NCBI GenBank assembly: GCA_021298815.1
Contig: JAJTHE010000089.1
Coordinates: 1-43,528, forward strand
Length of the DNA: 43,528 nucleotides
Reading direction: 5' to 3'
DNA from: Betaproteobacteria bacterium
GTDB taxonomy: Bacteria > Pseudomonadota > Gammaproteobacteria > Burkholderiales > CAIKXV01
Part shown: piece by piece, positions 37,859 to 43,528 of the stretch
Layout: each line of letters opens with the position of its first letter
How positions within the stretch are numbered: the first letter of the stretch is position 1
The notes under the pieces: model-generated
The model's input: the letters and a program-made list of their open reading frames with translations, nothing else
Told to the model about the DNA's origin: nothing
Database searches by the model: none
Position numbers and translations under genes: made by a program

Positions 37859-40839
37859 CGCGTTTCTCCCTTCTTCAGTTCACGGCTCACCGCGGACATC
37901 TCGGTGGCCAGGCCCTTGCCGGCGAAGAACGCCTGCCAGCCGCGGCGCGTCGGGGCGGTGCCGGGCATCGCCGGCATCGACTCGAACTGCGGGAAGCTTT
38001 CCTTCGGCTCGTCCGGGCCTGCCTTGCTGATGCGCACCCGTACATCGTACCAGCCGGCCTGGCCGGTGATCGGGTCCGAATTCGAGAGGCGCGCGCCCGA
38101 GGCATCGGCAGGCAGTTCTTCCGAGATCAGGTGGTTGAGCAGGAAGCCCTTCTGCGACTCGTTCGCCTCGGGCCCGAGGTTCCAGGCACCCTTTGCCTTG
38201 CCGATCGCGTTCCAGGTCCAGACGGTGCCGGGTTCTACCGCCTCGGTGTAGCGGCACAGGCAGCGCACCCGGCCATGCATCGATTCCACCCAGATCCAGT
38301 CGTCGTCGGCGATGCCGGCCGCCTGCGCGGTCACCGGGTTCACCATCAGGTAGTTGTGCGCATGGATCTGCCGCAGCCAGGCGTTCTGCGAGTCCCAGGA
38401 GTGGTACATCGCCATCGGGCGCTGGGTCACCGCATTGAGCGGGTAGCGTTCGCGGTCGGTCGCCTGCGCCTCGAGCGGCGAGTACCAGAACGGCAGCGGA
38501 TCGAAGTAGGTCTCGACCCGCGTGCGCAGCGACTCGGGCGGCCGGCGCGTGCTGGCGCCCTTGCCCTGCGCGGCCAGCCGGAACTTCTGCAGCACCTCGC
38601 AGTACAGCTGGATCACCACGGGATCCGGGTGCATGCGCAGCTTGTTCTTCACCGCCCAGTCGTTGTAGCCCTGGTTCCAGTTGCGCATGTACTGGTGTTC
38701 CGGCGGCATCGCGTAATGGAACACGCAGTTGTTCTTCGCGTACATCTCCCACTGGTCCGGGTTGGGCTCTCCGACCAGCGCCTTGTCGCCGTTCGCGCCA
38801 CGGTAGCCGGCGAGGAAGCCGACGCCGGAGTCGGGCGCGGTCTGGAAGTTGATCACGAAGTCCTTGTAGTCCTTGAACTTGCGCGACCCGTCCGCCGCCG
38901 TGAACGCGGGGAACTTCAGGCGCGAGGCCAGTTCGACCACCACGTCCTGGAACGCCCTGCAGTCGCCCTTCGGCGGCACCACCGGCACGCGCACCGAATC
39001 GCAGGGGCCGTCGAACTCGGAGATCGGCCGGTCGAGCAGCGACATCGCGTCGTAGCGCTCGAGGTAGGTCGTGTCGGGCAGCACGAGGTCGGCGTAGGCG
39101 CACATCTCGGACTGGAACGCGTCGCAGACGATGATGAACGGGATCCTGTACTGGCCGTCGGCGTCCTTGTCGTTGAGCATCTTCCGCACTTCGGAGGTGT
39201 TCATCGACGAGTTCCAGGCCATGTTGGCCATGAACATCAGCAGCGTGTCGATCCGGTACGGGTCGCCGCGCCAGGCGTTGGTGATCACGTTGTGCATCAT
39301 CCCGTGCACCGCCAGCGGGTGCTCCCAGGAGAAGGCCTTGTCGATGCGCTCCGGCCGGCCTTCGGCATCGATGAACAGGTCGTCCGGCCCGGCCGGGAAA
39401 CCGAGCGGCGCACCGCCCAGCGGCGTGTCCGGCTTCACCATGTCGGGCGAGTTGGGCACGCGCGCGATCACCGGCGGCGTACCGCGCGGGTACGGCGCCT
39501 TGTGGCGGAAGCCGCCCGGGCGGTCGATGGTCCCGAGCAGGGTCATCAGGATCGACAGCGCGCGGATGGTCTGGAAGCCGTTCGAGTGCGCGGCCAGGCC
39601 GCGCATCGCATGGAAGGCCACCGGGTTGCCGGTGACGCGGTCGTGCTTCCTGCCCCAGGAATCGGTCCAGGCGATCGGCAGCTCGATCCGATGGTCGCGC
39701 GCCATCACGCCCAGTTCGGTCGCCAGCCGGCGGATGGTGTCGGCCGGGATCCCGGTGATGCCGGCCGCCCATTCCGGCGTGTTCTCGACCAGGCGCTCGG
39801 CGAGCAGCTGGAACGCCGGCTTCACCGGCGTGCCGTCTTGCAGACGGAAGCTGCCGAACAGCTGCGGGTCGCTGTCGCCGACATGGTTGACCACCGGCTT
39901 GCCGCTGTGCCGGTCCCACCAGAGCTGGTTGTGCTGGCGGAACGGGTTCATGTGGGCGAGGCCCTCGCCACCCACCGTCATGCCGTGCGACTCGCTGTCC
40001 GGATCGACGTTCACCAGGTAGCCGGCGTTCGAGTAGCGGGCGACGAAGTCGCGGTCGTACAGGCCGAGCCGGATCAGTTCATGGCACAGGGCGAGGATCA
40101 GCGCGCCATCGGTGCCCGGCCGGATCGGGATCCACTCGTCGGCGATCGCCGAGTAGCCGTTGCGCACCGGATTGACCGAGATGAACCTGCCGCCATCGCG
40201 CTTGAACTTCGACAGCGCCATCTTCAGCGGGTTCGAGTGATGGTCTTCGGCGGTGCCGATCATCACGAACAGCTTCGCCCGGTCCAGGTCGGGCCCGCCG
40301 AACTCCCAGAACGAGCCGCCGATCGTGTAGATCATGCCGGCGGCCATGTTCACCGAACAGAAACCGCCGTGCGCCGCATAGTTCGGCGTGCCGAACTGAC
40401 GCGCGAACAGGCCGGTGAGCGCCTGCATCTGGTCGCGGCCGGTGAACAGCGCGAACTTCTTCGGGTCGGTCGAGCGGATCTTCGCCAGCCGCTCGGTCAT
40501 CAGGTCGAACGCGCGGTCCCAGGCGATCACCTCGAACGCGGCAGCGCCCCGCTCGGAGCCCGGCTTGCGCAGCAGCGGCTGGGTGAGCCGGGCCGGCGAG
40601 TACTGCTTCATGATGCCCGAGGCGCCCTTGGCGCACATCACGCCCTTGTTCAGCGGGTGGTCCGGGTTGCCCTCGATGTAGCGCACCTCGTCGTTGCGCA
40701 GGGTCACCCGGATGCCGCAGCGGCAGGCGCACATGTAGCAGGTGGTGTTCTTCGTGCGGATGGTCGCACCCGCGTCGCCTTCTCGTTCGGCGGGACGGTC
40801 GTGCTGCAGCTTCAGCGGTGGCGGTGCGGATGTGTCCAA
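37855..40839 (-). CDS. soeA: molybdopterin catalytic subunit of sulfite dehydrogenase (SoeA-like)
   Basis: SoeA oxidises sulfite to sulfate in the cytoplasm. The 994-residue protein has the [4Fe-4S] ligands Cys34, Cys37 and Cys41 (TTCYMCACRCG) and Cys69 (GVMCAKG), and Cys161 (HGGFCSVNMA) as the likely molybdenum ligand, as in PsrA/PhsA relatives. There is no Tat signal, which separates it from DmsA or PhsA and favours SoeA. I choose TTG 40839 because GGGAG lies six bases upstream; GTG 40884 is the longer alternative. SoeB and SoeC follow directly. A related thiosulfate or polysulfide reductase-type role cannot be fully excluded by eye. Confidence 0.85.
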   Translation of the reverse strand: MDTSAPPPLKLQHDRPAEREGDAGATIRTKNTTCYMCACRCGIRVTLRNDEVRYIEGNPDHPLNKGVMCAKGASGIMKQYSPARLTQPLLRKPGSERGAAAFEVIAWDRAFDLMTERLAKIRSTDPKKFALFTGRDQMQALTGLFARQFGTPNYAAHGGFCSVNMAAGMIYTIGGSFWEFGGPDLDRAKLFVMIGTAEDHHSNPLKMALSKFKRDGGRFISVNPVRNGYSAIADEWIPIRPGTDGALILALCHELIRLGLYDRDFVARYSNAGYLVNVDPDSESHGMTVGGEGLAHMNPFRQHNQLWWDRHSGKPVVNHVGDSDPQLFGSFRLQDGTPVKPAFQLLAERLVENTPEWAAGITGIPADTIRRLATELGVMARDHRIELPIAWTDSWGRKHDRVTGNPVAFHAMRGLAAHSNGFQTIRALSILMTLLGTIDRPGGFRHKAPYPRGTPPVIARVPNSPDMVKPDTPLGGAPLGFPAGPDDLFIDAEGRPERIDKAFSWEHPLAVHGMMHNVITNAWRGDPYRIDTLLMFMANMAWNSSMNTSEVRKMLNDKDADGQYRIPFIIVCDAFQSEMCAYADLVLPDTTYLERYDAMSLLDRPISEFDGPCDSVRVPVVPPKGDCRAFQDVVVELASRLKFPAFTAADGSRKFKDYKDFVINFQTAPDSGVGFLAGYRGANGDKALVGEPNPDQWEMYAKNNCVFHYAMPPEHQYMRNWNQGYNDWAVKNKLRMHPDPVVIQLYCEVLQKFRLAAQGKGASTRRPPESLRTRVETYFDPLPFWYSPLEAQATDRERYPLNAVTQRPMAMYHSWDSQNAWLRQIHAHNYLMVNPVTAQAAGIADDDWIWVESMHGRVRCLCRYTEAVEPGTVWTWNAIGKAKGAWNLGPEANESQKGFLLNHLISEELPADASGARLSNSDPITGQAGWYDVRVRISKAGPDEPKESFPQFESMPAMPGTAPTRRGWQAFFAGKGLATEMSAVSRELKKGETR

Positions 40840-40935
40840 TGCGGTCTCCCGGGGGCTGCGGCGCCCGGGGACCCGGCGACGCACGCGTTGCGGAGGATGG
40901 TACCGGCTGCCCGGCGGACGCGTGCTCAGTATCGT

Positions 40936-40949
40936 TTATGGGTGCATAA
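40936..40949. promoter_or_regulatory. FNR/CRP-geometry dyad between soeA and the PEP-CTERM gene
   Basis: TTATG (40936-40940), four bases GGTG, then CATAA (40945-40949) form a perfect 5-4-5 dyad with the geometry of FNR-family sites. The half-site differs from the FNR consensus TTGAT. It lies about 100 bp upstream of both divergent starts. Confidence 0.3.
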
Positions 40950-41039
40950 GCGGACTGTGCAGCGGAGCGGACATACTTCACGGCGCACGCCGGCCTTGGC
41001 AGGTACAACCGCGCATCGCCCTGTTCCGCTGGATTGCCG

Positions 41040-41681
41040 ATGACGTCCTTCCGCCTGCCCGTCCTTGCCGCCCCTTTCCTGTTCCTGGCACCGGCCGCCG
41101 CGATGGCTGCCCTCTGCTCCGGGGTATCGGTCGGCACGTCCGCGACCAGCGATGTCAGGCTGCTCGGCACGGATTCCTCCGCCTGCGTGATCTCGACCGT
41201 GATGAGCCCGCAGCAGTTCGGCGGAAACACGAGCGGCTTCTCGTCCGCGTTCAGCGGTTCGGGCACCGGGCCCTGGTCGCTGATCACCGGCTACGACGGC
41301 AACGGCAACGTGCTGCCGGGTGCGCCGAACGTGCTGCCGGGCGTCACCTTCACCTCGACGCTCGCGCGCACCTCCAGCACGATGGGCACCTGGTCGATCG
41401 CCGCGTCCGCCCCGGTCACGCTCGACCTCGTGTTCGCGATGCACGGCGCGAACCGCTCGGGCAGCTTCCTGTTCGACGACCTGTCCCTTCCCGGCGCCAA
41501 TGCCACCGGCACCTGGGAGATCAAGTGGGTGAACAACGGCGGCAACGTGCCCGACTATACGAACCTGAAGGTCTTCGGGCGCGACGCGATGGTCACCACC
41601 GTGCCGGTGCCGGGCGCAGCCTTGCTGATGCTGGGCGGCCTCGCGGGCCTGGGCCTCGCCTGGCACCGCCGAAGCGCCTGA
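41040..41681 (+). CDS. secreted protein with PEP-CTERM-like sorting tail
   Basis: The 213-residue precursor has an N-terminal signal peptide (LPVLAAPFLFLAPAAAMAA) and ends in VPVPGAALLMLGGLAGLGLAWHRRSA: a VPxP motif, a membrane helix and an Arg tail, which is the PEP-CTERM (VPLPA-type) sorting signal cleaved by exosortase. The mature part is Ser/Thr/Gly-rich with beta-strand character and many small residues, as in exported surface or biofilm proteins. The start is ATG 41040; a TTG at 41034 is an alternative. The matching exosortase is not in the window. It is divergent from soeA. The mature domain's family is unknown. Confidence 0.85.
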   Translation: MTSFRLPVLAAPFLFLAPAAAMAALCSGVSVGTSATSDVRLLGTDSSACVISTVMSPQQFGGNTSGFSSAFSGSGTGPWSLITGYDGNGNVLPGAPNVLPGVTFTSTLARTSSTMGTWSIAASAPVTLDLVFAMHGANRSGSFLFDDLSLPGANATGTWEIKWVNNGGNVPDYTNLKVFGRDAMVTTVPVPGAALLMLGGLAGLGLAWHRRSA

Positions 41682-41735
41682 GCGGCAGTGGCTGCGTGGG
41701 ACGCACGCCGGTCATTCCAGCCTGATTGCCTGGGT

Positions 41736-42596
41736 TCAACGCAGGAATTCCTTCTGCCAGGCCTTGTAGTCGCCCGCACGAGTCACCGCGTCCATCTGCT
41801 CGGCACTGGCGATCTTCGACTTGAGGTCGGCGGGCGCACCGCCGTTGAACAGGTGGGTGTAGACCTCGGCCAGCGTCTTCACCACCGCCGCCGTCGGCTG
41901 GTGGCCCTGCAGCAGCACTCGGCCACCGTTGGCGGCGAACTGCTCGCGGGTGATCGAGGCCGGCGCCGAACCGATGATGACCGGCAGGCCGGTCGCTGCA
42001 CGGATCGCCGCGAGTTGCTCCAGACTTTCCAGGCCGACCACGAACACGCAGTCGACGCCGGCCCCGGCATAGGCGTTCAGCCGCGCGATCGCCCCCTCGA
42101 TGCCTTCGCCGCGGATCGCCGAGGTGCGGCCGGCGATGACCAGCGAAGGATCGCGGCGTGCGGCCAGCGCCGCCTTCATCTTGCCCACGCCCTCGGCGAT
42201 CGGGATGAAGGATTCGCCGCTGCTGCCGAAAGGCGTGGGCAGCGCGGTGTCCTCGATCGACAGGCAGGACACGCCCGCGTGCTCGCATTCCTCGACCGTG
42301 CGCATCACGTTCAGCGCATTGCCGTAGCCATGGTCGGCATCGACGATCAGCGAAAGGTCGCTCGCGCGCTGGATGCGCCGGACCTGATCGGCGAACTCGG
42401 TGAGCGTGAGAACGATCAGGTCGGGCGCGGCGAGCGTCGTGCTGGACGCGACCGAGCCGGCTAGGATGCCCAACTCGTAGCCGACCGAACGCGCGAGCCG
42501 CGCCGACAGGCCGTCGAACACGCTGGCGGGCGACCTGCATTCGGTGCCGGCGAGGATCGCGCGGAACCGCTGGCGTTGTTCGGTGGCAGTCATCAT
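41736..42596 (-). CDS. oxaloacetate decarboxylase-like enzyme (isocitrate lyase/PEP mutase family)
   Basis: The 286-residue protein has the TIM-barrel signatures of the ICL/PEP mutase superfamily: SVFD (25-28), GGSVASS-like AGSVAS (46-51), DADHGYGNALN (86-96) and SIEDT (113-117), which bind Mg2+ and oxaloacetate-like ligands. The pattern, including the late GH motif (QGHQPT), is closest to the Pseudomonas PA4872-type oxaloacetate decarboxylase rather than methylisocitrate lyase. It is cytoplasmic. It lies between the PEP-CTERM gene and the LOG gene, so it stands alone, though it could take oxaloacetate from the catabolic locus. Confidence 0.85.
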   Translation of the reverse strand: MMTATEQRQRFRAILAGTECRSPASVFDGLSARLARSVGYELGILAGSVASSTTLAAPDLIVLTLTEFADQVRRIQRASDLSLIVDADHGYGNALNVMRTVEECEHAGVSCLSIEDTALPTPFGSSGESFIPIAEGVGKMKAALAARRDPSLVIAGRTSAIRGEGIEGAIARLNAYAGAGVDCVFVVGLESLEQLAAIRAATGLPVIIGSAPASITREQFAANGGRVLLQGHQPTAAVVKTLAEVYTHLFNGGAPADLKSKIASAEQMDAVTRAGDYKAWQKEFLR

Positions 42597-42666
42597 GGTC
42601 GGTTCCCGGTTGCTGGAAGGGGTGGCATGGCGCGAGGCATGGCTCGACCCGCGCCGGGCTTCACGG

Positions 42667-43248
42667 TCAGGTCGAGCCGCGCTCGATCCACTTGTTCACC
42701 ACCGGCATGTTGAAGGTCGCGAGCTGGTCGATCAGCCGCGCGGGTTCCTCGTCGGTCAGCACCATGCTCCGGTGCTTAGGGTGCACGAACCCCTGCGACA
42801 CGCAATGGTCCAGGAAGCCGAGCAGCTGGTCGTAGTAGCCGGCCACGTTGAGCAGGCCGCACGGCTTCGAGTGGTAGCCGAGCTGCGACCAGGTGAGCAC
42901 CTCGAAGAACTCCTCGAACGTGCCCAGGCCGCCGGGCAGCGCGACGAAGGCATCGGACAACTCGGCCATCATCGCCTTGCGCTCGTGCATCGACTCGACC
43001 ACGCGCAACTCGGTGAGGCCGGTGTGGGCCACTTCCTTCTCGACCAGCCTGCGCGGCGTCACGCCGATCACCCGCCCGCCGGCGGCCATTGCGGCATCGC
43101 CGATGACGCCCATCAGGCCGACCCGCCCGCCGCCGTACACGAGCGTGCAGTCGGCCTCGACGATCTGGCGCGCCAGCATCTCGGCGGCTGCGCGGTACTC
43201 GAGCAGCACGCCCGGGTTCGATCCGCAGAACACGCAAACAGCCTTCAT
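42667..43248 (-). CDS. LOG-family nucleotide phosphoribohydrolase (cytokinin-activating enzyme-like)
   Basis: The 193-residue protein is a complete LOG protein: CVFCGSNPG at the N-terminus, GGGRVGLMG (39-47), MHERKAMM (87-94) and the diagnostic PGGLGTFEE (105-113). These hydrolyse nucleoside 5'-monophosphates to base and ribose phosphate. The start is ATG 43248. Its C-terminal region from residue 150 has the family's extra helices. The 280 bp up to the window end hold nothing I can support as a gene. Confidence 0.92.
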   Translation of the reverse strand: MKAVCVFCGSNPGVLLEYRAAAEMLARQIVEADCTLVYGGGRVGLMGVIGDAAMAAGGRVIGVTPRRLVEKEVAHTGLTELRVVESMHERKAMMAELSDAFVALPGGLGTFEEFFEVLTWSQLGYHSKPCGLLNVAGYYDQLLGFLDHCVSQGFVHPKHRSMVLTDEEPARLIDQLATFNMPVVNKWIERGST

Positions 43249-43528
43249 TCCATCCTCTCCCGGCCTCGCCCTGCATCGGGCAGCGCCCGGCTCGCCCGCG
43301 CTCGATCGAACGCAGGGGCAGGCTGCCGGATTGTCGTACAGATGCCGATGCTTCGCCACAGTCGCCGCAACGGCGCCCCGGACGGCATCCGGGCGGACGA
43401 AACGGATGGCCGGATCGCCGAAAGTGTAAAGTTCTGCCGGTCCCGGCCGTTCAGACACCCGGGCTCGGGATTCCCGCCGGATGGCCAGGCGCCCGCGCGG
43501 TGCAGCCGCGCGCCCGGCCACCCTGCCG

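Noticed and set aside
37843..41043. 1066-codon open frame on the plus strand
   Set aside because: It lies antisense to soeA and has the composition of a shadow frame, with no recognisable domain.
43249..43528. A gene at the right edge
   Set aside because: No frame with a start, ribosome site and family pattern; the plus-strand frame there is antisense to the LOG gene.

Overview
The window is high-GC DNA, densely packed with genes, and best fits a betaproteobacterium of the order Burkholderiales. The signs are: an Arg32-type elongation factor P next to its rhamnosyltransferase EarP; four orphan Bug/TctC-type periplasmic solute receptors with no TctA/TctB membrane genes; a SoeABC-type sulfite dehydrogenase; the yqjD-yqjE-yqjK set; and a secreted protein with a PEP-CTERM-like tail. 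All of this is read by eye from translated sequence; no database search was possible.

Layout. 0-1.2 kb: the 2Fe-2S (cut by the window edge) and FAD subunits of a xanthine dehydrogenase/CO dehydrogenase-like molybdenum hydroxylase. 1.3-3.3 kb: earP-efp. 3.4-5.7 kb: four uncharacterised small genes (membrane, cytoplasmic, secreted). 5.8-10.4 kb: a LolD/FtsX-like ABC transporter with an AttH/CrtC-like exported protein, preceded by a hairpin and a strong G-quadruplex motif. 10.4-10.5 kb: a REP-like inverted repeat. 10.6-14.0 kb: a molybdopterin-binding hydroxylase large subunit and a 4,5-dihydroxyphthalate-decarboxylase-like protein. 14.2-16.2 kb: a toxin-antitoxin patch with two apparently chimeric antitoxins, a MazF-like toxin and a RHH/ParE pair.

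16.2-28.2 kb is the most interesting stretch: a catabolic locus for cyclic amides or ureides. It holds an N-carbamoyl-D-amino-acid hydrolase, a CodA-like amidohydrolase, a second dihydroxyphthalate-decarboxylase-like protein, a dihydroorotase/hydantoinase-like amidohydrolase, two Asp/Glu-racemase/maleate-isomerase-superfamily proteins, a class I aminotransferase, an allantoate/N-carbamoyl-L-amino-acid amidohydrolase (M20), and three closely related Bug receptors. Several enzymes carry changes at residues that are catalytic in their relatives, and a perfect 25-bp palindrome sits in the divergent promoter at 23.8-23.9 kb. My inference is that the Bug receptors recognise the substrate, the amidohydrolases open rings and remove carbamoyl groups, and the aminotransferase, racemase-like and lyase proteins feed the carbon into central metabolism. 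The substrate is unknown.

28.2-36.1 kb: a hotdog thioesterase with a histone-H1-like basic tail, a bifunctional Aas-type acyltransferase/acyl-ACP synthetase, a Ser/Thr kinase-HDOD-GAF regulator, the yqjD-yqjE-yqjK operon and a fourth Bug receptor. 36.2-41.7 kb: soeABC for cytoplasmic sulfite oxidation and a PEP-CTERM-like protein. 41.7-43.3 kb: an oxaloacetate-decarboxylase-like PEP mutase-family enzyme and a LOG-family nucleotide phosphoribohydrolase. No tRNA, rRNA, CRISPR array, insertion sequence or prophage was seen.
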